This document shows positions 1 to 8,056 of a stretch of 12,183 bases of DNA, piece by piece. Every line of letters begins with the position of its first letter. Within the stretch, counting starts at the first letter, position 1. A program made the position numbers and the translations under genes. The notes beneath the pieces are model-generated. The model did not search any database and was not told where the DNA came from. It saw only the letters and a list, made by a program, of their open reading frames with translations. The DNA is from Bacteroidota bacterium (GTDB taxonomy: Bacteria; Bacteroidota; Bacteroidia; Bacteroidales; Paludibacteraceae): positions 1-12,183 of the forward strand of contig JAFNAU010000091.1 in assembly GCA_017860335.1 (NCBI GenBank), in the 5' to 3' direction.

Positions 1-1476
1 TTTGAGATCAAGGGACGGACAAAATCTATTCATTCCATTTATTCGAAGATAAAAAAACAAAATACACCATTCGAGAAAATATATGACCTTTTTGCTATCC
101 GTATCATTCTGGATACGCCGATAGATAAAGAGAAAGCAGCATGCTGGCAGGCATATTCGATCATTACCGACATGTATCAACCCAACCCCAACCGGTTGCG
201 CGACTGGTTATCCATCCCCAAAACCAATGGTTACGAAAGTCTGCATACCACTGTGATAGGGCCTCAAAGCAAATGGGTGGAAGTACAGATCCGAACCGTC
301 AGGATGGATGAAGTAGCCGAAAAGGGACTTGCAGCACACTGGAAGTACAAGGGCATAAAAAGCGAAAGCGGAATGGACGAATGGCTCAAAAATATCCGTG
401 AAATACTTGAAAATCCGGAACTTAATGCCGTGGATTTCATGGATGAGTTTAAACTGAATTTGTACGACAAGGAAGTTTTTGTTTTTACGCCGAATGGTGA
501 TCTGCACAAACTGCCCAAGGGTGCTACTGCCCTCGATTTTGCATTCTCCATACATACCAACCTGGGCTCCAAATGCGTGGGAGCAAAAGTAAACGGAAAA
601 AATGTACAAATTAAGTACGTTCTGAATAATGGTGACCAGGTAGAAGTACTCACTTCGGCTGCTCAGAAACCCAATCAGTCGTGGCTGAAAATAGCCACCA
701 CTTCCAAAGCCAAAAGCAAAATCCGTCAGGCCCTCAAAGAAGTGGAATTCAAGGATGCTGAAATCGGTCGGGAAACACTGCTCAGACGGTTTAAGAACTG
801 GAAAATAGAGGTGGATGACGGGCGTTTCTCCCGGCTTTCGAAAAAGAAAGGATTTAAAACGGTAAGCGACTTTTATCAGGCCATAGCACAGGAAACCATC
901 GATATACACGAAATAAGGGATGCATATCTGGATATGGAAACCCGGGACTCAAATCCCGATATAGTAATCCGAACCGCCGAAGCGTTCACCAAAGAAGCTG
1001 CCCCCCTGCCCGACACAGCGTCGAAAGAGGATGTGCTTGTGATTGGTGAGAACCTGAAAAATATTGATTTCAAACTGGCAAAATGCTGCAATCCCATTTA
1101 CGGAGATGATGTCTTTGGCTTCGTATCGGTTACCGGCGGTATCAAAATCCATCGCACCGACTGCCCGAATGCTCCACAAATGATTTCGCGCTTTGGTTAC
1201 CGGATAGTCAAGGCAAAGTGGTCGGGCAAGTCAATCGGATCGCAATATCCTATAACTCTACGGGTAGTAGGACATGATGATATAGGTATTGTAACCAATA
1301 TAACATCCATTATTTCGAAAGAGAAAAATGTGTTGCTCCGTTCCATTTCCATTGATACGAATGCCGGATTGTTTCAGGGTAATCTTACCATTATGGTTGA
1401 TGACACCAAAGAACTCGATTCTATCATCAAAAAAATCAAGCAGGTTAAGGGTGTGAAAAACGTATCGAGGAGCTGA
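1..1476 (+). CDS. RelA/SpoT (RSH) family (p)ppGpp synthetase/hydrolase, 5'-truncated
   Basis: Stringent-response enzyme that makes, and in bifunctional members degrades, (p)ppGpp in the cytoplasm. The frame is open from base 1, so the start and the N-terminal HD hydrolase domain lie upstream; 491 residues are visible against roughly 730-750 for a full RSH. In order: the synthetase domain (GRTKSIHSIYSKI at residues 5-17, DLFAIRIIL, then NGYESLHTT, EVQIRT and GLAAHWKYK), a TGS domain (about 157-218), a helical region, a conserved Cys/His zinc-finger-like segment (AKCCNP near 360, HRTDC near 384) and a C-terminal ACT domain (about 417-487). The G-loop tetrapeptide is RLRD (193-204 nt), resembling the RXKD of bifunctional Rel/SpoT rather than the EXDD of RelA-only synthetases. 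This suggests a bifunctional enzyme, but the hydrolase residues cannot be checked. The stop is TGA at 1474-1476. Neighbours give no extra information. Confidence 0.95.
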   Translation, partial: FEIKGRTKSIHSIYSKIKKQNTPFEKIYDLFAIRIILDTPIDKEKAACWQAYSIITDMYQPNPNRLRDWLSIPKTNGYESLHTTVIGPQSKWVEVQIRTVRMDEVAEKGLAAHWKYKGIKSESGMDEWLKNIREILENPELNAVDFMDEFKLNLYDKEVFVFTPNGDLHKLPKGATALDFAFSIHTNLGSKCVGAKVNGKNVQIKYVLNNGDQVEVLTSAAQKPNQSWLKIATTSKAKSKIRQALKEVEFKDAEIGRETLLRRFKNWKIEVDDGRFSRLSKKKGFKTVSDFYQAIAQETIDIHEIRDAYLDMETRDSNPDIVIRTAEAFTKEAAPLPDTASKEDVLVIGENLKNIDFKLAKCCNPIYGDDVFGFVSVTGGIKIHRTDCPNAPQMISRFGYRIVKAKWSGKSIGSQYPITLRVVGHDDIGIVTNITSIISKEKNVLLRSISIDTNAGLFQGNLTIMVDDTKELDSIIKKIKQVKGVKNVSRS

Positions 1477-1522
1477 TTATGCATTCTTCTGTTGTCGACA
1501 GACCTGTATTTTACAGCAGAAA

Positions 1523-1572
1523 AAGCCGGATTATCTAATCAAACCATAAATTCTCAACAGATAGTCCGGCTT
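1523..1572 (+). terminator. Stem-loop, probable terminator of the RSH gene
   Basis: The arm AAGCCGGATTATCT (1523-1536) pairs with AGATAGTCCGGCTT (1559-1572) over 14 positions with one G-T wobble, around a 22-nt loop. The loop is long and the T-tract (ATTTTT near 1585) is about 12 nt away rather than adjacent, so this is an imperfect intrinsic terminator. It lies 47 nt after the RSH stop, where a terminator is expected. Confidence 0.45.
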
Positions 1573-1686
1573 ACTAATTGTTACTATTTTTCACTACGAA
1601 CTTTCATTTTTCATCAGTAATGAAATTCAAAATTTCTGATTTGTATTAATATTTCGACTTCAAAGTACAAATTCACAACAGTCGAT

Positions 1687-1718
1687 TTTGCATAAACGGC
1701 ATATTATCATTACTTTTG
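1687..1718 (+). promoter_or_regulatory. Bacteroidota-type promoter for the TonB receptor gene
   Basis: TTTG at 1687-1690 is followed after exactly 20 nt by TACTTTTG at 1711-1718, which fits the Bacteroidota housekeeping consensus (-33 TTTG, 19-21 nt, -7 TAnnTTTG). Transcription would start near 1723-1726, giving a 5' leader of roughly 85-90 nt before the receptor start at 1812. Confidence 0.6.
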
Positions 1719-1773
1719 CAACTTATTTAACTCAAGACCCATAACACCTACAAGCACAATTAGCCGTAAAGTA

Positions 1774-1812
1774 ATGAATGATTCAGCCATCCCGCACTCA
1801 CCTGTAATCTGA
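1774..1812 (+). promoter_or_regulatory. Possible 12-codon leader ORF overlapping the receptor start (TGATG)
   Basis: ATG at 1774 opens a 12-codon frame (MNDSAIPHSPVI) whose TGA at 1810-1812 shares its A with the receptor ATG at 1812-1814. A TGATG junction is typical of translational coupling, and the ORF lies inside the leader predicted from the promoter at 1687-1718. No Shine-Dalgarno sequence is evident at either start. An ORF this short can occur by chance, so this is only a candidate leader peptide. Confidence 0.25.
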
Positions 1813-4271
1813 TGAAAACTAAAATATCGATCATTCTGTTCTTTTTTTGTTCACTGATGAGTATCTCCGCTCAGACTCATAAAGTGAGGATATACGGCTA
1901 TGTCATTGACAGCAATAACCGCGGAATAGAAAATGTCAGTGTATATTTCAAAGGAAAAAATAACGGCACTATCACCAACCACAACGGTTACTATGACCTC
2001 AACATAACGATGACCGATTCGGTTACGCTTGTCTATTCCCATCTTGGCTATCAGACCATTCGTCATACTATCCTGCCCGATCAGCGGGTAGTGCAGATTA
2101 CGGTTGAAATGCCGGTGCAGGTCAAAGAACTTGCCGAGGTGAATGTGATGAGCATCCGGCGACAGACCTCCACTATGGAAACTTTAGATCCCTCGAAATA
2201 TAAGCTGATGCCTAACAGCAGTGGCAGTTTCGAGTCGATGCTGATAGCTTTCGCGGGGGTAAGTTCTACCAACGAACTGAGTTCGCAATATAATGTCAGG
2301 GGTGGAAATTTTGATGAAAACATCGTATATGTGAACGGAATTGAGGTGTATCGTCCGCTGCTGATACGTGCCGGTCAGCAGGAAGGTCTGAGTTTTATCA
2401 ATTCAGATATGGTCGGACATGTAGGATTCTCATCGGGAGGTTTCAATGCCGAATACGGCGATAAGATGTCGTCTGTTCTGGATGTGAGATATAAAAAACC
2501 TGAAGGTTTTGAAGCATCAGCATCTGTAAGTCTGCTGGGTGCATCAGCCTATGTGGCAACTGCCGGAAAGCGTTTTACTCAGATGCACAGCATCCGTTAC
2601 AAGACTTCGCAATATCTGCTGGGGACACTGGATACAAAAGGGGAATACAAACCTTCATTCGTCGATTATCAGACTTATCTGACCTGGCAGCTTGCCCAAA
2701 AATGGGATATTAACTTTCTGGGCAACTTCTCACAAAACAATTTTCAGTTTACTCCCGAAGAACGTGAAACAGCTTTCGGGACGTACAACAAAGCCGAAAA
2801 ACTGCGAATTTATTTCGACGGCAAGGAAAAAGATCTTTTCCAGACTGCTTTCGGAGCGCTTACACTCAATTACAAACCCCTGAAAGACCTGAAACTCGGT
2901 CTGACCGCTTCGTCGTTTCATACAAATGAAAATGAAACTTACGACATCACCGGACAATATGTGTTGAGCGAACTTAATCTGGACACAGATACTGCCGGTC
3001 AGCAGGGAGCACAACTTGGTATCGGCACGTATCACGAGCATGCCCGCAACCGTCTGAAAGCCACAGTTGCCAGCCTGGCACACACCGGAGAATTTATCCG
3101 CTCCGGTCACACGCTGAAATGGGGTGCAGCATTGCAACAGGAAATTATTTCTGACAAAATAAGCGAATGGGAATGGCGCGATTCCGCAGGTTACTCCATG
3201 CCCTACCGCTACGATAAAGTGGTTGACCTGTATTACAACCTGAAAGCGGAAAATACCATGAGTTCCTGGCGCACGACAGCTTATCTGCAGGACACTTACA
3301 AATGGAACAACGATGCAGCTCTCTGGGCAATTACCGGAGGCTTGAGGGCGAATTATTGGACCTTCAACCGCGAATTTCTGCTAAGTCCCCGTGCTTCAAT
3401 TTCAGTATTGCCACATTGGGAAAAAGATTTCAGCTTCCGTTTCAGCACGGGTGTCTATTATCAGTCGCCATTCTATAAGGAGTTGCGCGATACTGTTTCG
3501 GATAGTCAGGGGAATGTCGTTATCCGGCTCAATAAAGATATCAAAGCCCAGCGTTCGCTGCACTTCGTACTGGGTGGCGATTATTATTTCCGCGCGCTGG
3601 GACGTCCGTTCAAATTCACCACTGAGGCTTATCTGAAACTGGCCGACCGCATCATTACCTATTCTGTAGATAATGTTCGGATACGTTATTCGGGTGAAAA
3701 TGACGCCAAAGGATATACTGCCGGCGTTGACTTCAAGTTGTTCGGAGAACTTGTACCCGGAACAGATTCATGGATTAATTTTTCGCTGATGCAATCGCGG
3801 GAAGATGTACTGAATGATTTCTATACGGATAGGACAACAAATAAAACGGTTTACCCCGGCTGGATATCGAGACCGAGTGAACAGCGTTACAACTTTGCTA
3901 TGCTGTTTTCGGACTATTTGCCGAACAATCCCAAATACAAGCTCTATCTGAAAACCATTTTTTCCGATGGTTTGCCCGTGGGACCTCCGAGAAGCCAGCG
4001 TTATCAGGCTATTTTCCGCACACCATCGTATAAACGTGTGGACATCGGAGCTTCACGTGTCATTGTCAACGGTTCCGACCGGATCATGGACAGAGCCTGG
4101 ATGAAACATATAAAAAATATCTGGCTGAATGCCGAAGTATTCAATCTGTTTGATTTCAGAAATGTGAACTCGTATTACTGGGTATCCGATATAAATAAAT
4201 ATCAGCACGGCGTGCCGAATTTTCTTACCGGAAGGCAGTTGAATATAAAAATCCTGATCGATTTCATGTAA
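1812..4271 (+). CDS. TonB-dependent outer-membrane receptor with CarboxypepD_reg-like domain
   Basis: An 819-aa outer-membrane active transporter, powered through TonB-ExbB-ExbD; its substrate is not evident. MKTKISIILFFFCSLMSISA (1-20) is a signal peptide. Residues about 25-100 form a carboxypeptidase-regulatory-like beta-sandwich (YGYVIDSNNRGIENVSVYF ... GYYDL ... SHLGYQ), a usual N-terminal addition in Bacteroidota receptors. Residues about 125-228 form the plug, with YNVRGGNFDENIVYVNGIEVY (160-180) and GFSSGGFNAEYGDKMSSVLDV. The rest is a beta-barrel ending LNIKILIDFM, with an aromatic residue two before the end. It is shorter than typical SusC proteins and has no SusD neighbour, so it is not a classical glycan-uptake pair. 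The start follows a good promoter and begins a clean signal peptide. The aminotransferase 94 nt downstream may be co-transcribed. Confidence 0.92.
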   Translation: MKTKISIILFFFCSLMSISAQTHKVRIYGYVIDSNNRGIENVSVYFKGKNNGTITNHNGYYDLNITMTDSVTLVYSHLGYQTIRHTILPDQRVVQITVEMPVQVKELAEVNVMSIRRQTSTMETLDPSKYKLMPNSSGSFESMLIAFAGVSSTNELSSQYNVRGGNFDENIVYVNGIEVYRPLLIRAGQQEGLSFINSDMVGHVGFSSGGFNAEYGDKMSSVLDVRYKKPEGFEASASVSLLGASAYVATAGKRFTQMHSIRYKTSQYLLGTLDTKGEYKPSFVDYQTYLTWQLAQKWDINFLGNFSQNNFQFTPEERETAFGTYNKAEKLRIYFDGKEKDLFQTAFGALTLNYKPLKDLKLGLTASSFHTNENETYDITGQYVLSELNLDTDTAGQQGAQLGIGTYHEHARNRLKATVASLAHTGEFIRSGHTLKWGAALQQEIISDKISEWEWRDSAGYSMPYRYDKVVDLYYNLKAENTMSSWRTTAYLQDTYKWNNDAALWAITGGLRANYWTFNREFLLSPRASISVLPHWEKDFSFRFSTGVYYQSPFYKELRDTVSDSQGNVVIRLNKDIKAQRSLHFVLGGDYYFRALGRPFKFTTEAYLKLADRIITYSVDNVRIRYSGENDAKGYTAGVDFKLFGELVPGTDSWINFSLMQSREDVLNDFYTDRTTNKTVYPGWISRPSEQRYNFAMLFSDYLPNNPKYKLYLKTIFSDGLPVGPPRSQRYQAIFRTPSYKRVDIGASRVIVNGSDRIMDRAWMKHIKNIWLNAEVFNLFDFRNVNSYYWVSDINKYQHGVPNFLTGRQLNIKILIDFM

Positions 4272-4365
4272 CTTAATGATATATGAAAGCAGTGGAATTC
4301 AGATAAACAAAAACAGGTCTTGAAAGTATATTAAATAATAATTCATTAATTCATAATAAAATATT

Positions 4366-5568
4366 ATGCCACTAACATCCAAACGCGGAAAAGCAATGCC
4401 GGAGTCGCCCATCCGCAAACTCGTTCCACTGGCCGATAAAGCCAAAGCCCGCGGCATCAAAGTTTATCATTTGAATATTGGTCAGCCCGATCTTCAAACA
4501 CCTCAAATTGCCCTCGAAGCAATACGAAAAATCGACCGTGAGATACTGGAATACAGTCCGAGCGACGGTTTTAAAAGTCTGCGCATAAAACTGGCATCCT
4601 ATTACCGCACTTTTAATATCGATGTAAACCTGGACGATATCATTATTACAACCGGTGGCTCTGAGGCGGTAAATTTTGCTTTTATGAGTTGCCTTGATCC
4701 GGGTGACGAAATCATTGTTCCTGAGCCTGCCTACGCCAACTATACGGCCTTTGCCATAGGTGCAGGAGCTATTGTAAAACCTGTGGTATCGACCATTGAA
4801 GAAGGATTTGCACTGCCACCCATAGAGAAATTCGAGGAACTGATTACTCCCAGAACCAAAGGAATACTAATATGCAATCCCAATAACCCTACCGGATACC
4901 TTTACACGCGTAGCGAGATGAATCAAATACGGGATCTGGTAAAAAAATATGATTTGTATCTTTTCTCCGATGAAGTTTACCGTGAATTCTGTTATACCGG
5001 CGCTCCCTATATTTCCGCGTTTCATCTGGATGGAATTGAAGAACATGTTATTCTTATCGATAGTGTATCAAAACGTTACAGCGAATGTGGCATACGAATA
5101 GGCGCTCTGGTTACAAAGAATAAAGAAGTTCGCAAAAACGTGATGAAATTCTGCCAGGCAAGGTTAAGTCCGCCGTTAATTGGCCAGATAGCTGCCGAGG
5201 CCTCCATGGATACTCCCGCCGACTTTATGCTCGATATATATAACGAATATGTGGAACGCCGGAAATTTCTGATTGATGGTCTGAACCGGATACCGGGTGT
5301 ATACTCTCCCATCCCTATGGGTGCATTCTATACAGTAGCCCGATTGCCAATAGACGATTCTGATAAGTTCTGTGCGTGGCTTCTTTCCGACTTCGAATAC
5401 GAAGGTTGTACGGTGATGATGGCCCCCGCCTCAGGATTTTACACGGCTCCCGGACTTGGAAAAGATGAAGTACGCATTGCATATGTACTTAACAAAGAAG
5501 ACTTGAAACATGCACTGATTGTTCTTGCTAAAGCGCTGGAAGTTTACCCGGGCAGGACAAAAAACTAA
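4366..5568 (+). CDS. Pyridoxal-phosphate aminotransferase, class I/II (aspartate aminotransferase-like)
   Basis: A 400-aa cytoplasmic fold-type I aminotransferase that moves an amino group between an amino acid and a 2-oxoacid through PLP. Visible motifs are YHLNIGQPD (34-42, N-terminal substrate-side segment), TTGGSEA (95-101, phosphate cradle), NPNNPTG (171-177, Asn174 contacts the PLP ring hydroxyl), SDEVY (201-205, Asp202 binds the pyridine nitrogen), DSVSKRYS (232-239, Lys236 is the Schiff-base lysine) and DEVRIAYV, whose Arg370 should bind the substrate alpha-carboxylate. Length is normal and all key residues are present. The start at 4366 gives MPLTSKRGKAMPESPIRKL, which fits relatives; the second Met (4396) would cut into the conserved N-terminus. 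Aspartate is the usual family assignment, but the sequence alone does not settle the substrate. No terminator is seen between it and the upstream receptor gene, and a clear one follows it. Confidence 0.93.
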   Translation: MPLTSKRGKAMPESPIRKLVPLADKAKARGIKVYHLNIGQPDLQTPQIALEAIRKIDREILEYSPSDGFKSLRIKLASYYRTFNIDVNLDDIIITTGGSEAVNFAFMSCLDPGDEIIVPEPAYANYTAFAIGAGAIVKPVVSTIEEGFALPPIEKFEELITPRTKGILICNPNNPTGYLYTRSEMNQIRDLVKKYDLYLFSDEVYREFCYTGAPYISAFHLDGIEEHVILIDSVSKRYSECGIRIGALVTKNKEVRKNVMKFCQARLSPPLIGQIAAEASMDTPADFMLDIYNEYVERRKFLIDGLNRIPGVYSPIPMGAFYTVARLPIDDSDKFCAWLLSDFEYEGCTVMMAPASGFYTAPGLGKDEVRIAYVLNKEDLKHALIVLAKALEVYPGRTKN

Positions 5569-5588
5569 CCGGATAATTTATTATACAC

Positions 5589-5619
5589 AAAGTATGCAGA
5601 CTGCGCGCCTGCATATTTT
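5589..5619 (+). terminator. Intrinsic terminator of the aminotransferase gene
   Basis: AAAGTATGCAG (5589-5599) pairs with CTGCATATTTT (5609-5619) around a 9-nt loop, with one G-T pair, and runs into TTTTGTTTTA. It begins about 20 nt after the stop at 5568. Confidence 0.75.
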
Positions 5620-5725
5620 GTTTTATGCAAGATGAATTACGGCTCTCAGCCGGTGTTATGACTGAATTAAACACAACAATTAACATCGAAAGATTATTGA
5701 AATTAATTACGCTTCAAATACTCCG

Positions 5726-5733
5726 TATTTTTG
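5726..5733 (+). promoter_or_regulatory. Candidate -7 element for the CotH-like gene
   Basis: TATTTTTG matches the Bacteroidota TAnnTTTG -7 element and lies 34 nt before the ATG at 5768 and 52 nt before the ATG at 5786. No TTTG lies 19-21 nt upstream; the nearest is a TTG at 5697-5699, about 26 nt away. This is therefore half a promoter match. Confidence 0.35.
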
Positions 5734-5767
5734 CATTCTTATTATATCTATGCAGTGTTAATCTCAA

Positions 5768-7495
5768 ATGATTTTATATAATACTATGAATAAAACCGGC
5801 TTGGTACTTCTTGTGCTGACAATTCTCTACAATTTTAGTTTTGCAAGTCTTCTCCTTACAAGAAGTAAATACCTTATTTCCGTACAATCGGAAGCCGCTA
5901 ACGGCGCCATACGCACCGGACCTGCCAGCTACCCCCTTATTTATGATTCTGAACTGAGCACCGAAACTGCTACAGATGCCGATTACTGGATTATTAAAAA
6001 GCAAACCGATGGAACCTACACGTTTCAGAATTACGCGTCGAAGAAATACATAAAATATGACAACACTATTTCAGACCGTACGGCTCTGGTTTTGGTGGAT
6101 GCGCTACAGAGCGATAAATCCACTTCGTTTACCCTTGAACTGAAAGCAACAAGCAGTCTGAGTTATTACATTATCCGCTCGGCATTAAATACACAGAAAA
6201 TCTGGGACAAACGGAATTCCATTTCTGATACTTATTATCCGGTAGGAGTTTATAACTCCTCCGTTTCCATATCATCCAATGAATTGTTCTTATTCTCCGA
6301 TTCGGACGGCTCACCCGCAATTGATGACAGCTTTGCTTTAAAATCTTCTTTTGGCAGACAATCCCTTGGCGCTTTTGCAAACTATGCAGACTCGCTGAAA
6401 TTCGATCTGAAAACACCGGTTGTGGACACTTCGAAAAAAGAGTTTTTTCTGACTATTCCCGAAACAAAAATGGGAACCAGCTTTGCCATGAATGTAATTT
6501 TCAAGCCTAAGGTTTCTTCTTACAGACTCTATATTGGCAAACAACCGGTGACAAACAACACTCCATTTACATTCAGTAATGTAAGTTCATCGAGTACCTT
6601 TTCATTAGAAATCCTTGACGGAGCCACAGTAATGGCATCCGGTACCCTGAAATTCAGCTGTCTGCCGCTTGTTCAGATATATTCGGAAAATACTATCAGC
6701 CCGGTGTACAATGCAGCTAAACTTGCTGTTACCGAACCCGATAAAACCGACACTACCGAAGTTATGCAGCTTAACATAAAAACCAGAGGTGCCTTTGCCG
6801 CAAGTCAACCCAAGAAATCATACGCGCTGAAATTAAAGGATTCAGATGGAGTTACTTCGCTCGACCGTTCGTTTATGGGGCTGCGAAATGACAATAACTG
6901 GATACTGGATGCCATGTACATTGACCCTGCCCGTATGCGCAACCGTGTATCAACCGATCTTTGGAACGAATTTGCCACACTACCCTACTTTTCACCCTCT
7001 GAACCAAAACTCAGAAACGGAACCCGGGGTGGATTTGTCGAAGTGTTCTTAAACGACTCATACAACGGATTGTATTGTATGACCGAAAAGATAGACCGCA
7101 AACAATTAAACCTGAAGAAACTAAAGTACAACATCGATTCAACAGTAGTAACACAACGCGGTGGAATGTATAAAGGCAGTGACTGGACTATTGGCACCCT
7201 GCTCGGAAAAAGTTCTTGTGACATGTTTTACAACGCAACAATTCCAGTCTACTACAACGGTTCTGAAACCTGGAGTGGTTACGAGAATAAATACCCTGAT
7301 TGGGGAGACGGTGAACCCATTGAATGGAAGCCAATATACGATGCGGTAAAAGTTTCATCGGATTATAGTAATGATGCTAATTTCAAGGCAAAGGTTGATG
7401 CGGCATATGATATGCCCGTATTTCTCGATTATTACCTCTTTATTGAACTGATGCTGGCTACCGATAATCAGGGCAAAGTTTATAAACAGATATGA
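5768..7495 (+). CDS. CotH kinase-like protein, N-terminal fragment (signal peptide and most of the CotH domain)
   Basis: 575 codons. CotH proteins are atypical secreted protein kinases, known from the Bacillus spore coat. The frame opens at ATG 5768, but the in-frame ATG at 5786 gives the cleaner signal peptide MNKTGLVLLVLTILYNFSFA and is the likelier start. Residues about 28-175 (DYWIIKKQTDGTYTFQNY, KYIKYDN) look like a beta-trefoil, ricin-type carbohydrate-binding domain; this is tentative. A beta-sandwich-like linker follows (about 210-300). CotH-type signatures then appear: RGAFAASQPKKSYALKL (340-356), GLRNDNNWILDAMYIDPARM (371-390), GGFVEVFLNDSYNGLYCMTE (421-440) and FIELMLATDNQGK (558-570). 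The protein ends abruptly five residues later, where intact relatives continue into the metal-binding segment. It is therefore probably inactive as a kinase. Confidence 0.8.
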   Translation: MILYNTMNKTGLVLLVLTILYNFSFASLLLTRSKYLISVQSEAANGAIRTGPASYPLIYDSELSTETATDADYWIIKKQTDGTYTFQNYASKKYIKYDNTISDRTALVLVDALQSDKSTSFTLELKATSSLSYYIIRSALNTQKIWDKRNSISDTYYPVGVYNSSVSISSNELFLFSDSDGSPAIDDSFALKSSFGRQSLGAFANYADSLKFDLKTPVVDTSKKEFFLTIPETKMGTSFAMNVIFKPKVSSYRLYIGKQPVTNNTPFTFSNVSSSSTFSLEILDGATVMASGTLKFSCLPLVQIYSENTISPVYNAAKLAVTEPDKTDTTEVMQLNIKTRGAFAASQPKKSYALKLKDSDGVTSLDRSFMGLRNDNNWILDAMYIDPARMRNRVSTDLWNEFATLPYFSPSEPKLRNGTRGGFVEVFLNDSYNGLYCMTEKIDRKQLNLKKLKYNIDSTVVTQRGGMYKGSDWTIGTLLGKSSCDMFYNATIPVYYNGSETWSGYENKYPDWGDGEPIEWKPIYDAVKVSSDYSNDANFKAKVDAAYDMPVFLDYYLFIELMLATDNQGKVYKQI

Positions 7496-7511
7496 ACATG
7501 CACAAAACAAT

Positions 7512-8030
7512 TTGTACATAAAACTGCTTTTGCTGAATCACAACAACTTTAAAACAAATCTTAAAAACCGATACATGCAGCTTCGGGGTTCATATTTCAG
7601 TTATAATAGCCTGTTCCAGCGTTTCCAGAATTATTCAAACCTGTTCACCAGGAGTGGTGTCGGAAGTCGTGAGAGTAGCCGCTGGTCAACAGGCGATATT
7701 AACAGCGAAGTATCAAATTATATATCGGGCTGGATCACAAGCCGTTTGAATTATCTGGACAATCAATATCTTGGTGCTCCTTATGTTAGCTCCGGCGTGA
7801 GCAACGCAAATGCAACTCAACTCAGTTTCTCGCCAAATCCTGTACGGGATATGCTCACCATGTCAGGCTTAAAAGCGGGTGATAAATTGCAACTGATCTC
7901 TGTACAGGGAAACATCCTGCTTCAGACAACAGCGGATAATGATTACTATGTAATAGATATGAGCAGATTTGCTACAGGGGTTTACCTCATTAAAGTAAAT
8001 AATGAAATTGCGAAAATTATACGACAATAA
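7512..8030 (+). CDS. CotH-like protein, C-terminal fragment with T9SS type A sorting domain
   Basis: A 172-codon open frame, nominally from TTG 7512; the first in-frame ATG is at 7575. Homology-like sequence continues upstream in this frame to about 7482, so neither is a true start and this is the 3' part of the broken gene. NNFKTNLKNRYMQLRGSYFS and SGVGSRESSRW resemble the helical end of CotH domains. The last 75 or so residues are a T9SS type A domain: FSPNPVRDMLTMSGL, GDKLQLISVQGNILLQ, IDMSRFATGVYLIKV and a basic end (AKIIRQ). In an intact protein this domain directs export by the type IX secretion system and cell-surface attachment. It follows the end of the first fragment by 16 nt, with no ATG start coupled to the stop in this frame. 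Confidence 0.72.
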   Translation: MYIKLLLLNHNNFKTNLKNRYMQLRGSYFSYNSLFQRFQNYSNLFTRSGVGSRESSRWSTGDINSEVSNYISGWITSRLNYLDNQYLGAPYVSSGVSNANATQLSFSPNPVRDMLTMSGLKAGDKLQLISVQGNILLQTTADNDYYVIDMSRFATGVYLIKVNNEIAKIIRQ

Positions 8031-8056
8031 TAATCTGTTTGCCGTATAACAATTAT

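Larger units (their letters stand above)
1477..1811. other. 335-bp intergenic region between RSH and TonB receptor genes
   Basis: No complete gene of normal size is visible. The left half holds small hairpins: TCTGT/ACAGA at 1488-1502 around a TGTCGACA palindrome, then CTGTA/TACAG at 1504-1516. The longer stem-loop at 1523-1572 follows. The right half holds the promoter at 1687-1718 and the 12-codon ORF at 1774-1812. The two short hairpins may be chance. Confidence 0.6.
5768..8030 (+). pseudogene. Secreted CotH-kinase-like protein with T9SS sorting domain, disrupted near 7480
   Basis: This entry covers the whole ancestral gene; its two surviving frames are listed separately. Frame 2 carries the signal peptide and most of the CotH domain and stops at 7493-7495. 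Frame 3 resumes the same protein from about 7482 (INRYEHAQNNLYIKLLL) to the T9SS domain at 8030. The two frames overlap. The stretch expected between them in CotH proteins, including the WDxDxxxG-like metal-binding segment, is missing, so this looks like a deletion of an amount not divisible by three rather than a single-base frameshift. The length lost, perhaps 45-60 codons, is my estimate from memory of the family. Without the fusion, the fragment with the signal peptide lacks the sorting signal, and the fragment with the sorting signal lacks the signal peptide. An assembly error is the main alternative. Confidence 0.7.

Noticed and set aside
208..909. 233-codon minus-strand open frame opposite the RSH gene
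   Set aside because: The plus strand encodes an unmistakable RSH protein across this stretch. The antisense translation has no recognisable domain and reflects codon bias of the real gene.
4272..5568. Receptor plus aminotransferase as a dedicated uptake-and-metabolism operon
   Set aside because: The only support is the same orientation and a 94-nt gap without a visible terminator. The receptor's substrate is unknown and the aminotransferase is a general housekeeping type.
5640..5652. Hairpin CGGCT-CTC-AGCCG between the aminotransferase terminator and the CotH-like gene
   Set aside because: The stem is only 5 bp and lacks a T-tract, it follows a better terminator, and it lies outside the predicted CotH leader. 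Chance is the simplest explanation.
7470..7515. Programmed ribosomal frameshift joining the two CotH-like frames
   Set aside because: No slippery heptamer or downstream structure is evident, and joining the frames still leaves out the central CotH segment. A deletion explains both observations.
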